Source: Schistosoma mansoni
Lineage: Eukaryota > Platyhelminthes > Trematoda > Strigeidida > Schistosomatidae
Direction of reading: 5' to 3'
NCBI RefSeq assembly: GCF_000237925.1
Contig: NC_031498.1
Location: forward strand, 3,952,229 to 4,016,228
Length of the DNA stretch: 64,000 bases
Shown piece by piece: positions 48,641 through 60,380 of this stretch (position 1 is its first letter; every line of letters starts with the position of its first letter). The notes beneath the pieces were generated by a model. It worked only from the letters and a program-made list of their open reading frames with translations. It was not told the origin of the DNA and made no database searches. Made by a program: the position numbers and the translations under genes.

Positions 48641-49147
48641 ATTGGAAATACAAGAAACTACGGAGACTAGGACAGATGTCATAAAAACTATCCGCATGTA
48701 AGTTACATCATGTACTTCCTAAGACATAGTAGCCTATTGATGAAAGCCAGAGTAAGACAAATTGTGAAGAGATTAATGACTACACCCTAGTAACCAATAC
48801 TGAAAAACACAACTGCCGTCTGACGCCAAACAATTCAAATAATAATAATAATACTTTATCATGATAATTTATGTCATTCCACCTACAAAACAAGACATCT
48901 GGTTATTCAAATTAAATCCAATACAATTCACAAGAATAAAATAAAAACTTCTTCACATATCAACGTTTAGATAGTCAGACGATATATATAAGCAGTAAGT
49001 ACGGTTTAAAATAATCAAGTGTGTACATGAATCTGCATGTGTACCTATTGAATTACATTTGTCTATGCGAAGAAAAAAAAATCTATATAACTGAGAGAAT
49101 TTAATACGGTTTTTTTGTGAATGTAGTATTAATTGTAGTTACACCTA

Positions 49148-49245
49148 CTACTGTGTTAAACATGTTAAACACTAACCATGCTGCTACTGTAAGAAGTAGA
49201 TTGAAACACGTGACCTAATGATTGACAGTTGACATGCCCAGAGAT
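49148..49245 (-). repeat. SINE D fragment
   Basis: CACTGTGTTAAACATG-like start, then GATTGAAACACGTGACCTAA and TGATTGACAGTTGACATG correspond to the promoter half of SINE D. Decayed. Confidence 0.35.
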
Positions 49246-50162
49246 AGACATATCAATAATGTCAATGGACAAAAGAAAGTAGTAATCATAAACAACGAAT
49301 CATCCAAATAAATCAAAAAGTAAACAAAATAATACAAAAAAATACTGAGATAAATAGTGAAAAAAATAAGATAGAATCACTAATCCAAACATAAAACACA
49401 GTGAAGAGTATTATCATTGAATTTAGAATTGTTCTCGATTATTAATCTGTCCATTAAAAAAACCGTTTGTCGATATATATATTTATGATAACTATTCATA
49501 TGGTTATAGAAGTGAGAAATAAATATGTGCATATTAGAAGAACTGTTTTAGCTATAATGATAATTAAAAAACATGAATGAATAGTCTCAAAGTGAACAAC
49601 AACAACTGCTACAACTAGTAGTAGCAGTAGTAGCTTCGGCTGTTTAAACTCTCCTCTTTCAGTCACAACACCTAGAAAAGTGGAACTACGTGACATAGAT
49701 TTGATTTTGTCAAAGCAGTATATACGCATCTTGAGGATACACCTCAGTCAATTGAAAACTAATTGAAAAGCACAAAGTAGTTGACAAGGTACCTTGAACC
49801 TATTATTACTATAATTATTATTATTACTGCTGTTAGAAACAAGTGATTATGCGGGACCAGTCAGAAAAAACAGAACTAGAGGTAAAAGCAGTCAGAAGCC
49901 TTTAAACATAAAACCACAGGTTTGACTCTGCTTCACCTACTTCACAATCCTAACAATCGGGCGGTATTATTAATCCCCACATAAACAATGTGTGACTCAA
50001 AACTGACTACGTAAAATAGCAGTTGATAAACTAAATATTTATTCATTTTCACCACTTTGTGTTTTTCAACAACACTACAGTAAATTATATTCTACTGTAC
50101 TTTTGACTTTGTAGTAATTACTTTAATAGTCAACAAAAAAAGTACTAATTTCACTTCGAAGT

Positions 50163-50610
50163 TTAAATCACGAACTAATTTGAGCTAGATCGTCATTGCA
50201 AACCAGGAATCTCTAGACAGCTATTTCACCCTAGTATAGAACGCACAGCAGTTCACATCCACAGCTCCGTATCCGGAAAATAAAAACAGGACCTTTGGCC
50301 TCGCGTAGCAGCGCCTAAATTCTAGACTACTGAGTTCAACTATATCGGATGTGAGACCGTTATTCACCGCAGGCAATGGAAGATGGTCACACAAAATCAC
50401 GAATTGAATGAAGCTAAAGATGTCCAACATTGCATATAGACTCAGTAGTCCAGAGGCTACGTAATCTCCTGCGAGACAGGTCCTAGGTTCAATCCCTTAT
50501 GAAATATTAGTGAGTGCCCAATGCTGAAGAAGCTCATACTAAGATGAAACAGTTGTCCAGTGCCTAGTGATGGTCTATTTAAAATCCGTTCGTGATTTAC
50601 ACTATGGGAA
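50163..50610. repeat. Head-to-head pair of family B SINEs with central spacer
   Basis: A minus copy (50163 to about 50340) with GATCGTCATTGCAAACCAGG, AGCACCTAAATTCTAGACTACTGAG-like promoter complement, a ~95-bp spacer with TATCGGATGTGAGACCGTTA, CACCGCAGGCAATGGAAG, and a plus copy (about 50430-50610) with ACTCAGTAGTCCAGAGGCTA, GGTTCAATCCC, CTGAAGA core and CCAGTGCCTAGTGATGG. The same spacer occurs at about 62110-62175. Confidence 0.7.
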
Positions 50611-51380
50611 TGCTATCATTACAAAACTTTGTACTGATAATGTAACTTCATTTAATGTCAACCAGTAATTAATCAAAAAAGAAATGTTTCTGAATGAAAA
50701 AAGGGTAAAAATGAAGAAAAAGACTGAGTATTTAACATATGGAATCAGTAAAAGTGCTCCTGCTGATAGAATTTTTTACGTCGTGATAGTCAATAATAAA
50801 AACCACTTCTTGTTATACGTATAAGACACGCGCGCAGAGACTTAAAGATCTACTAAACACAGCAACACGTTATTGTTGTTTGTGTGCCTAAACACATAAA
50901 AAGAAGGGAGGTAGAGAGAGAAAGATAAAAAAATAAAATCAACTATTGTTTTCAGAACTACGAGAGGGAGAGGGATAGAGGAAAAACAGAACAAAGCTCT
51001 AGATCTTTATCATCTATTAAAATAATGATGGTTGTGACATTAATAAAATAGTAATAATGACAATAACAATGATAATAAAAAGACTAATATTTGATGGGGA
51101 TCTTTAAACGAATAACAATGATAATAATAATAACAATGATAACAATAGTGGTAGGCAATGTTCGCGACTTAAAATGAAACTATGTACGTCACTACAAAGT
51201 GAAATAATGGATTACTTAACGGGTGAGGGAGGGAGAGGGGGGAGTGAAAATTAAGATAGAGGGAAAAAGGGATCTGAGTATTGATTGATATTTACTTCTT
51301 AATGCTTACTGTTCTTCGATTTGTCATCTTATCAATTCTACCAACAAACCGAGACGATTTGTGATATAATAGTCTCTCTC

Positions 51381-51383
<3 letters not shown>

Positions 51384-51412
<29 letters not shown>
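51384..51412. repeat. (TA)n microsatellite
   Basis: Uninterrupted dinucleotide run in intron 1. Confidence 0.95.
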
Positions 51413-51414
<2 letters not shown>

Positions 51415-51924
51415 ATGTGTATAGTGGAAAAGAGAGTAAAGAAAGAGAAAAGACACAATCGTCACACACTGTAAAACTTGATTTTCATACGAATTTCGGT
51501 TCATTATTAAAGTCTTGTTTAATTTATAAACAATAAAAAATTTAAACATCACTCGATATTGAAAAAGGTTCACAGCTCAGGTGAATGCTTTTAGTGTTAT
51601 GTGCATCAGATGGGCCATTTAATTGCGTCAAAACTTTGGGTCAGGGAAACTCTAAGAATACCAAAGAATTTATTACGGTGTGGTATTCAGATCGATTGCC
51701 GGTTAACAGGAAAAAATCGACACAGACCTAACCTATGAATCCATACGGAAGAGGTCAACAATCAACCTCACAAGGCCAGAGGTCAACTGACGAAGATAGT
51801 CAATACATATATAATAAAAAAACGAAAACAAAAAACTATGAAGGCTACCAATCACAAACAAGATTATCAGAACGAACTGGTATAACACTTGTGGAATAAC
51901 TGAAAAGTTCATTTTTACATGAGG

Positions 51925-52018
51925 TAGACGCCGATGTTGTTGTCATCCAGAACGACGATCGAAGCTCTGTAATTAAACTACCTAGCTTAGAAAAACTACT
52001 TGTATTGTAATCCACAGC
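51925..52018 (+). repeat. Family C fragment, decayed
   Basis: GACGCCGATGTTGTTGTC, GAACGACGATCGAAGCTCTG, AACTACCTAGCTTAG keep the order of family C. The stem GTCATCC/... is eroded. Confidence 0.4.
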
Positions 52019-53121
52019 TGGATAAACTGAAGTAGATAAAGTGAATTATATTTAATGAACATACAACTCGCAATGATTAAAAATAACTTATATAAGAACT
52101 TTTGTCTAAATTAGAGAGAATAGTTTCACAGTATTTGGCCGCCGAGTTGATATAAGACATTAAATAGGAATATGTAATTAAAAGAGTTTTCATAGAGATT
52201 ACAAATTTACGATGACTGTGTTAGAGGGTAGATACTTAGTATGTAGTATTTTATTAACTAACTGATATGTATACCGAAAGAAAATGTGGTGAAAAAATTC
52301 ATTTTGACATGGTCAGGATACATTTAATCGAATAACTGTGCCTGTTACGTAATCCTTTTACTTTTTTATCCATTCGCCGATGTTTACGTTGAGTTAATTT
52401 AATTTTGGTGCTTATTATTGACATTGACTATGTGATTACAATAAGTTTTTTAATCATGATTATTAGTAATTACAATTTCACACACTTTCTGTAAGACTAG
52501 ATCAATCTTGTTGTCTCCTATTTTTTATGGTTTTGTATTCGGTTCAGAATAGTCATGGCAACTTTATACACTTAAGTATTTTCAGTGATTACGTATGACT
52601 AAATTATTTTACGTTATTTTGTTTATGATCTTTAATCATACAACTACAATTTCATTGTGAACTCGAATCAAGAAGCCTTGCACATTTTAGACACGGTTCA
52701 GTCCAAGATAAAATGACTTCAAAAATTGATACCACATCATGGATTTAATCATTTATAAACCTATTCCAACTTATACTTACTTTGTCAGGACAGAACATTA
52801 AAGCAGGCGATAACTAAACATGTATCCAAATCATCACAGCTGATGAGCGCTCATACAGCTATCAATCCATTCATCGTTTTTACATATTACCATGCGTCTG
52901 ATTGAAGCAATAAGAGTACTAGTGTAATATAGATCGATTCACATTTAGCAAAAATAATGGGCAACTGTTCAACTTCCTAGATTATGGTGTCGCACTATAT
53001 ATATATATAGTTAAATTTTAAAAACATTTCATTGGAAACACTTTTCCCAGATAAACAAATAAATCAACAACAAGTTAATTGGGAGTTTTCTGTGGAGATT
53101 TCAAGTAATTTTATATATACT

Positions 53122-53485
53122 TAAAATCATGAGTCAATTGAAGCTAGACCACCATCGAAAACCTGAAAGCACTGGACGGCCGTTTCGTCCTATTGTGGGA
53201 CTCCTCATCAATGCGCATCCATGATCCTGCCCCACAGAATGTATCGCTCGATTTCGTGGATAGGTTGAAGTTAGATATTAACACCGTTGGATGCCGGACA
53301 GCTCAGTGGGCTAGAGGTTAAGTGCTCTGGTAGGAGACTGGTAGGTCCTGGTTTCGAATCTCGCGAAGTGGGATCGTGGATGCGCAGTTCTGAGGAGTCC
53401 TACAATAGGACGAAACGGCCGTCCAGTGCTTCCAGGTTTTTGATGGTGGTCTAGCTTCAATTGACTCATGATTTCAAGTATATAT
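53122..53485. repeat. Head-to-head pair of family B SINEs, long inverted repeat
   Basis: The minus arm 53122 to about 53232 holds the 3' body and hammerhead; the plus arm about 53233-53485 holds the 5' leader, tRNA-like A and B boxes (GTGGGCTAGAGGTTA, GGTTTCGAATCTCG), hammerhead and 3' body. The arms share TCATGAGTCAATTGAAGCTA (and its complement) and an outer TATATA-rich border, so the pair is close to symmetrical at its ends. Minus core is ATGAGGA (C3 lost); plus core is CTGAGGA but stem I is mispaired. Confidence 0.75.
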
Positions 53486-54116
53486 AAAAATAATTTAATT
53501 GGTTAATTAAATGACTAACAAAATAATTGTATAATTGATTAAAACGGGATTAATTTGAAAGAGACTAAAACCAAGAAAACAAAACAACACTACAACTAAT
53601 TTCTAGCACACGTTGATATGCTGCTAGAAATAAGCTAGCGTAAATATAAAAAAACACTAAACTTTGTATGGGTAAAATTAAATGAATAAATAACTAAATA
53701 ACTAAATAGTTACATCAGTAGTAACAGATTATTCCAGTTATCAACAAACAACACGCATACACACATAAATAAAAATATATGACTGTACGAACACATATAG
53801 TTTTATAACGCTAGAAAAAAGGGACTAATATTACAATTTGTTTCTTAATTATTGTGTATATTATCATTGGGTTTTGGTTTGTTAGACAGAATAAATGTAT
53901 GTATCACGTAATGACATATACATGCCTACACCTATGTGTACAATTATTTAAGTTCCTTAGTTATGACCATTATTACAATCGATATTGTTGTGTAACATTG
54001 AGAATAGTTTCTAGTGGAAGAAACGAACACAGAATATTTAGGCAAAGATCTATACATCATATGATAACTTTGTATATATATATACCTTGCAAAGTAATGC
54101 TCATAATTTTACACAG

Positions 54117-54320
54117 AATAGGTGGAATTTGGTTAGCAGTGAAATCTAGGGTGCGCACTTCTCCCTATTCGGAAGTTATCAGCTTGATATACCCGCGTCC
54201 TCAAGTTGATGTTCACGCCAAAACTCGAACCTAATAGCGTTTGCTTCAAACATCAATGTGTTATCTCATCAGGAGGAAACGTGCGTACCGGATTCCACTG
54301 CTAGCCACATTCCATCTGTT
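54117..54320. repeat. Head-to-head pair of Sm-alpha-like SINEs, diverged
   Basis: A minus copy (54117 to about 54266) with TTAGCAGTGAAATCTAGG, GAAGTTATCAGCTTGATATA and AAACTCGAACC is followed at once by the 3' part of a plus copy (AGGAGGAAACGTGCGTAC, CGGATTCCACTGCTAGCCAC). The minus core is CTGATAA, so inactive. The junction lies inside stem II of the plus copy, so its 5' half is missing. Confidence 0.65.
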
Positions 54321-54354
54321 ATATACATAACGGCGATCAACTTAACTATCTGGG

Positions 54355-54721
54355 CTACCTGTTCTTAACATCTAGATGTTTCAAAAAGTTATCTGTTCTT
54401 GTTTGTCTGTTTTAACACATCATTTAGTCAATTAATCTCATAACCTATTCAAGTGAATTCATGAAAAGTTTACGACACTTCGCTGTACAAGTTACAATAA
54501 AGTGCAATCAGAGATATCGTGGTTTCTGGCAATATGCATCGAAAAGAATGTACATTATTCAAATGTCGACTTCTGAACTGCTAACATTTAACTGGTAATC
54601 ACTCAATATTCGTCGTCAGGATCGATCAACAAATATGAAACGTAAACTTTTTGGAATACTTCGTGCCGAGAATTCTATGCTGTACAAAAAATAAAATATT
54701 GGATAGAGCTAATAATAATAA
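54355..54721 (+). repeat. 370-bp interspersed repeat, copy 2
   Basis: The partner of 27731-28101 in the same orientation, 26.6 kb away. It starts 35 bp after a head-to-head Sm-alpha pair. Differences cluster in the last 100 bp. Confidence 0.75.
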
Positions 54722-55232
54722 ACGTGTCATAATCGTTATATCGAAACAATGAGCACAGATGCTTTTACGTCAACCAAAACTAATCACATTCTTAGTCAAA
54801 CGATCAACAATTAAAACAATTAAAACTAAATTAATTTTTATAATATCAAACTTAAAGAAATAAAATATAACTTGTAAAGACTTAACCTCTTGAAGTATAG
54901 ATCTGTATATCCATAAAAATAAGCCCAATTGATCCAAGAGAGAGAGAGAGAGTAAACAAATGTATATTCCTAATAAACACCTGTTATTAATAAGCAAGAT
55001 GTTCCACATATTATTCATTCTAAAGTCGTAAGGCAAAATACTAGGAGTGAATTGTTGATTAAAAACATTGAGTGTTCAATTACAAATACGGTTGCAAGTT
55101 AGCTAGTAAGCATCTAGCAATTTCACAACTGCTTACATTTAGTCAGTTGAATAGTACTACTATCACCACACACTAAAACAGTAGGGTTTTTCTTGGCTAA
55201 ACTCTTGACTACTAGATTATTTTAGAACAACA

Positions 55233-55272
55233 TTTATAACCGAACAATATTGTTTTCGAGTAGATCCTCATC
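55233..55272 (-). ncRNA. Hammerhead-like motif in the left inverted repeat
   Basis: The complement strand reads AAAGC, CTGATGA, GGATCTACTC, GAA, AACAATATTGTT, C, GGTTAT. Same core as the right arm, but stem I is weaker (C-G, then a G-G mismatch). Coordinates approximate. Confidence 0.4.
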
Positions 55273-55642
55273 AGGCTTTACTCTAATATACAGTAATATT
55301 TATAAGCACATACGAAATTATTTTTTCCAATATTCGCTTCACGGTCCAATTATCTGAACATTTCTTGTTACGTAATCTTATAATTTTTATGAATGTTACT
55401 TCAGTGTCTATATTTTTCTAATCATTGACCTATTTCCCATTATGTAACATTGTTTCAAGCCTTTATTATTCTTATCACAACTAGTACACCTGTCATCACA
55501 CTACCAATTTGTACTTTTCACTTATTATTATTTTCAGTTATGTAATCTATTCCACTGTTATGATTGACTCATAAACTGCCTTGATTGGTATAATAATTTC
55601 GTATATGCTTATAAATATTACTGTATATTAGAATAAAGCCTG

Positions 55643-55681
55643 ATGAGGATCTAATCGAAAACAATATTGTTCGCTTATATA
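55643..55681 (+). ncRNA. Hammerhead-like motif in the right inverted repeat
   Basis: AAGC, core CTGATGA, short stem II region GGATCTAATC (only G-C and G-U pairs next to the core), GAA, stem III AACAAT/ATTGTT (six perfect pairs, no loop), C17, GCTT pairing with AAGC as stem I. All invariant core bases are present in the correct order. The two-pair stem II is weak. Coordinates approximate to a few bases. Confidence 0.45.
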
Positions 55682-55894
55682 TGTTGTTTTAAAACACAAT
55701 ATGGGAATTTTTCAAATACTGGATTATTTGCAAAAACGAATGCATGAAATACGTGTGTGATATAATGAATACAATAATACAAAATACAATAATAGCATAT
55801 TATTAAAAATGATTATGAATCCTATCTATACCACACGATGCATAAGTTAATAGTTTAATGCATAATAAATTATGCGATGATGATGTGACTCACT

Positions 55895-56043
55895 TACCCA
55901 GTACATATTTATGTACTCAGCTTCGAGCTACACCTTATTTGAGGGACAGTGATATTACCCAGCTGCCCAAACTAAAGTAAAAGGAGTGGGACTGGGAACT
56001 ACAACGATCTACTGCTTGAAACACTAAGCCACAACTCTACCAG
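55895..56043 (-). repeat. SINE D (tRNA-like), copy 5
   Basis: TTACCCAGTACATATTTATG, TACTCAGCTTCGAGCTACAC, CCAGCTGCCCAAACTAAAG, GCTTGAAACACTAAGCC. It lies 200 bp to the right of the inverted-repeat element. Confidence 0.6.
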
Positions 56044-56170
56044 AAGTCATGCCTACCAAGTAAATTATTATGCTCAGAACAAATAACCTAAGTGTAACAC
56101 AGTTCGAAATTAAATTTCTGCAACAAACAGTATTCAAAAAAATGAATATGAAACATTATGATACGGAACC

Positions 56171-56234
56171 TATTTATTTTATTTAAACACATAAATATTA
56201 GTACAAGGGGGAACCAGATATATATGCGCCACAC
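56171..56234 (-). repeat. Repeat A, short 3' end fragment
   Basis: TATTTAAACACATAAATATT then GTACAAGGGGGAACCAGATA and ATATATGCGCCAC match the complement of the repeat A 3' end. Confidence 0.65.
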
Positions 56235-56412
56235 TATTCAGTAGTAAACAATGCATATGTCATCATTTATATCTGAATGAAAGAAGAATGAACCCTTGAT
56301 CTTAGAGATCTGTTTGCAAAATGTCACTTTTGAAATATTATTAGTACTATTATTATCATTAATTTACTGAAGACAAAAGCAACCGATCCATCCTTTAGCA
56401 AGGGAACTTTTC

Positions 56413-56547
56413 TTAGAGCCTTTCTAGGCTTGCTGCTGATTCCAAGTTAGGATAAAAGCAGAGGGTTGAGCGTGGGTTAGCGTCCCTATCATGTAAAACA
56501 AAAGCTAGCTATAAAAAAGCTAAAAACCCTAATGAAAATAAATTATC
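56413..56547 (+). mobile_element. Second, diverged 5'-leader fragment of the RTE LINE
   Basis: Matches the leader of the element at 16.4 kb across its whole length but with many differences: GCAGAGGGTTGAGCGTGGG, GTTAGCGTCCCTATC, GCTAGC...AAAAAGCTAA, ending AATGAAAATAAATTATC against AGAAAAAATAATTC. No LINE coding sequence follows. Confidence 0.55.
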
Positions 56548-57436
56548 TTCCGATTTGATTAAAATGTGAACATTTCGAAATATTTTTATTGCCAAACAGT
56601 AAAATTTTAAAGGTTATAATAACTACGCAGTAGCTTGGTCAAAATTCTAGCTATGAAATGTATATGTCCAATGTGAGTATTCTACATATAAATGTAACGC
56701 ATACTTGCGAATATACAACGTCATATACTAGTGTATCTATTATAGCTCTCCACATTAATGTGTTGTTACAACATTTCCGAAGTAGACTGTTAACGTGTCC
56801 GTCTACATTATATAATGTATATTTAAACTGAGGTCCTTACTTACACATGAATCCCACAAAGTAAACTGCTAACGTGTTTGTTTGCTTTGCATTATCCAGC
56901 GCTTAAGTTACGCGAGTTTTTACAAAAAAAGTTTTTCTTTTCATTCACAATAAGCAAATAGACTTTTCTACTTAGGTTAAACAAACAAGTTGGTATATAT
57001 CTATCTTCGTCATTCCTTTGGAGAAACAAGAGCTAACTACTATATAATCTATACATGAAATATATTCGGCGACAAAAACAGACGTCATAGGAGTAGGACT
57101 AATTGTAAACATTTACAGATGAATATGAATAACTATTTTGTAAACTTTTTGAACATTTACAAGTTAAACGCTTATAGAAACAGGAATTTTGCGTATTTCA
57201 TTTTGTAAATTCTTTACTATAATCAAATATACGGTATTGAACTAAGTGAGTAAATGTTACCACTATTAATATTATTATTACTATTAATTATAAATTAGAG
57301 TAACATTAGAGAAGATAGTGCAATCAACATGATGCTAAAAGAAATAAATTTTATATATTGATTTTCGCACACGCTTTATATCACATAAACCGCTACAAAT
57401 TATGTACTCAAAGAAACGGATACCTAACACTAACCG

Positions 57437-57439
<3 letters not shown>

Positions 57440-57469
<30 letters not shown>
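57440..57469. repeat. (TA)n microsatellite
   Basis: Uninterrupted dinucleotide run in intron 1. Confidence 0.95.
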
Positions 57470-57470
<1 letters not shown>

Positions 57471-57999
57471 GTGTATAAGCACATACGTTGCAAATATACA
57501 AGATGATCCATATAATAATAACTGAAATGACCTGGCGGATTGATTTTAACGTTCATACATCACATATGTAAAATATATAGAAATAAACGTTGGAACAGAC
57601 AATATGCAAGAATTAAACATGTGTATACATACACTAACTACATAAACCATTCTACTTCTTTAGCATAAATTATGATTGTCCAAACAAACTGGAAATTATA
57701 AAGTATCCAAAAAATAATCAATAAAGAAACATTACAAAACATAAACAATTGCGATCTTTTTGAATCAAACGAAAGTTGAAACAGAGAATTGACAAATAGA
57801 TCGATGATGATAGACAGGCAAATGTTATATCGAGATGATTAAATGTAAGAAAGAGAAGGTTTATAAAATCGGACTACTGGGGAGTCATCAAACAATTAAT
57901 TTATCTCTAAATATGATCCACGTAAAAAAACTCAATTTAAATGAAACAAGCCTCACTGGATAGCATTCAAATATGATTTGAAAAAATAACCAGTAGGTG

Positions 58000-58390
58000 G
58001 TGGTGTGAAGAAACACTGGAATTCAAGATCTAGAATAATGTAAAGATTAAAAGTAGTTGTGCCACTGTGACGAATTATGAGCCATATTATTCAGTGTCTT
58101 TCAACCACTGGTCATGGTAAACATCCCAACGCCAAACAGATAACCTGCACCCACTAATATGATTTAGTTCAACACTCAATGACTTAATGGATGTCTTAGC
58201 TTGGTCACACCTGGCTTTCTGTCGACTTCTACTTCAGACAACACCATAAATCGAAGTAGGAGGTTGGTTGGTCATGTGTAATTCATGCGCCAACCATTTT
58301 AGTCGGTAAAAATTCACAACCTTATCAACCGATTAACTATCTTTAACCAATACCTTATGCTTAACCTCAACATTATTAGCTCAATTATTC
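58000..58390 (-). mobile_element. Decayed LINE 3' coding end, (ACTG)n-tail family
   Basis: On the plus strand it reads GAATTATGAGCCATATTATT, CAACCACTGGTCATGGTAAAC, ACTTAATGGATGTCTTAGC and AATTCATGCGCCAACCATTT, the same order as 34480-34720. Diverged and partial. Confidence 0.55.
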
Positions 58391-59223
58391 CAGAATATGC
58401 GAACAATATTTTCTATGCGTAAATTACACGAAGTATACAACCCTTTAATTAATTTAATCTTCAAAAATACAGGTTTTCGACATAGAAAGATGATATACTA
58501 TCTTCATTTTATTACAAACACGGAGTGAGGTATAGAGAGAGAAAATAAAGAAATAATAAACAGATAAATAACCAAATCGCCACAATATAACCTTGATTAC
58601 AATATAGGAGTGAAATAACGTGGATAGATGATAGTCTACTAGGATAATATGTCAAAACTCTCTAGTCAAATTCAGCCACAATTCAAAACCAGTTCTTATT
58701 CAATTTAATCGCCAAGAAATTCACTATCCCCCCATTAAATAAATTACTATTAATTACATACAGCAAAAACTAGTTGACCAAATCAGCACAACAATAAATA
58801 AACAAACATACGTATCTTCTTTCTCCTCAAAACAACTAATGAACAATTACAAGCCAATTAGTTTAGGGCTTTTAGAACTATGAATACTATTCAACTTCTC
58901 GAATAGGATCAGTTATTATTAGGTAAATAAGTAATATGTAACATCATAAGCCTCATTATCATCTACTAACAAATATTCCATGGGTAGCTACACATCGAGT
59001 AATCTGAAAGTTGGGATAAACAAATGACAAAAATCGGTGAAGGTGAATTAAACGGATCATACTATTATCCCTATTGCTATTATTTATTAATATTATTGTT
59101 ATCCTAGTTGTTTTTTTTCAAATATAGTAAGTATATCAAACTGATGGAAAACAAAATCCTTGTCTGTTGCCTTCATGTTTCACATACTAGCCAATAGGAA
59201 AATGGATTGTGTCCACATATGCA

Positions 59224-59226
<3 letters not shown>

Positions 59227-59285
<59 letters not shown>
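59227..59285. repeat. Compound (TA)n(GA)n microsatellite
   Basis: About 18 TA units followed by about 11 GA units. Confidence 0.95.
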
Positions 59286-59756
59286 AGGTTTACGCAGAAG
59301 AGTGAGATGATCGTAAAAGTAAAAGGAAGAAAGACGATCCAGAAGGTTGAGTGACAACGAAAAAAAGATAATAACACTTTTAATACTGTAACTTTACTGT
59401 TTAATGGCTAGCTATCGAAGCTTTGAGCTATACACTATGCCAAATAAAAATAAGCTAATCAATCAATCAGTCTCATCTACTCCCAAACTAATTAAAAAAA
59501 ACCCACCAACGTGAAAAGTATATACTGTCTTCAAATGCTATTAATTTTAATAGCATATAATTTGATATTGTTTCATCTATTTGGTTATTTTCTTTCAGGA
59601 TTGTTAAATAAAAAGAAGTTACAATTCATTTTATTTCAAGGTGTAAACAGCCAACATGTTTAGGCAAAATATATATGTTGAATATTTTAAGTTGGGGAAA
59701 GAAAATAATCATTAGAGAATAATATTGAACACATAAAATATAATGTGAGAAGGGGG

Positions 59757-59995
59757 TTTCGTGGAGATTTAGTAGTTTTATATAGTTGAGATCATGAGTC
59801 AATTGAAGCTAAACCACCATGGAAAACCTGGACGGCCGTTTCGTCCTGTTGTAGGATTCCTCAGCAGTGCGCATCCACGATCCCACTTCGCGAGATTCGA
59901 ACTCAGGACCTACCAGTCTCGCGCTAGAGCACTTAACCGATCGATCACTGAGCCGGCATCCAACGGTGTTAATGTCTAATGTGAAATATGATAAA
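59757..59995 (-). repeat. Family B SINE, complete, minus orientation
   Basis: On the minus strand: GATGCCGGCTCAGTGATCG (A-box region), CTGAGTTCGAATCTCGCG (B box), AGTGGGATCGTGGATGCGC, hammerhead, then 3' body ending CTCCACG near 59757. It is the clearest complete promoter of the family. Part of the segment after stem I is deleted. Confidence 0.75.
59828..59870 (-). ncRNA. Hammerhead ribozyme of family B SINE, second-best copy
   Basis: Core CTGAGGA, stem II TCC/GGA plus an A-C mismatch at the first pair, loop TACAACA, GAA, stem III ACGG/CCGT with no loop, C17. Stem I keeps only CTG/CAG because of a short deletion on the 3' side. Core bases are all present; activity is doubtful. Confidence 0.5.
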
Positions 59996-60283
59996 CTGTA
60001 TGAATAACTTGATTTAGGAGATAATTTATATTATATCATTTATACTGGGCTTATTAGAATTCACACAAAATACACAAACACATTGTTTCTGTCAATGAAA
60101 AAAAATTACACACGGTCCGTTTTTCAGTTGATCTAACTACAATTCTTTTTTTTACATCATTCAAACAATTATCATTATAGAAAGACTAATAACATTAACT
60201 AATTGTTAAAACAGATGACAGGAACAATATCATACTTTCCTCGAAATAGCTAAACGTTAACTGCTTTAAATTATTTGTAATCA

Positions 60284-60380
60284 GAACTTGGTGGAATTCA
60301 GTTAGTCATGTGTAATGACAAACATACGAGTCAGTTCAAATAACTACACAATGTTAGCACAGTGAGATGAAATTATCAAG
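60284..60380 (-). mobile_element. LINE 3' UTR fragment next to repeat A
   Basis: GAGTCAGTTCAAATAACTAC, ACAATGTTAGCACAGTGAGAT and GAAATTATCAAG correspond to the 3' UTR at 34240-34295. It stops exactly where repeat A begins, so repeat A appears to have inserted into this older fragment. Confidence 0.5.

Larger units (their letters stand above)
55220..55694. mobile_element. Unclassified 475-bp element with ~105-bp terminal inverted repeats
   Basis: The left arm (55220 to about 55325) and the right arm (about 55590-55694) are inverted repeats with about 90% identity by eye. Shared pieces: TTTTARAACAACAT, GAACAATATTGTTTTCGA, GATCCTCATCAGGCTTTA, TAATATACAGTAATATTTAT, ACGAAATTATT. The interior has no coding frame. 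No clear target-site duplication is seen. The arms contain a hammerhead-like core (separate entries). It could be a non-autonomous DNA transposon, or an inverted pair of terminal repeats of a Penelope-like element, a group known to carry hammerhead motifs; the second view is inference. Confidence 0.65.

Noticed and set aside
53280-53365. Possible tRNA gene
   Set aside because: This is the tRNA-like head of a family B SINE, repeated at many sites.
55375-55560. Short GTTACGTAATC / GTTATGTAATC motifs also seen near 52345
   Set aside because: Suggestive of common origin with the region near 52.3 kb, but too short and AT-rich to support.
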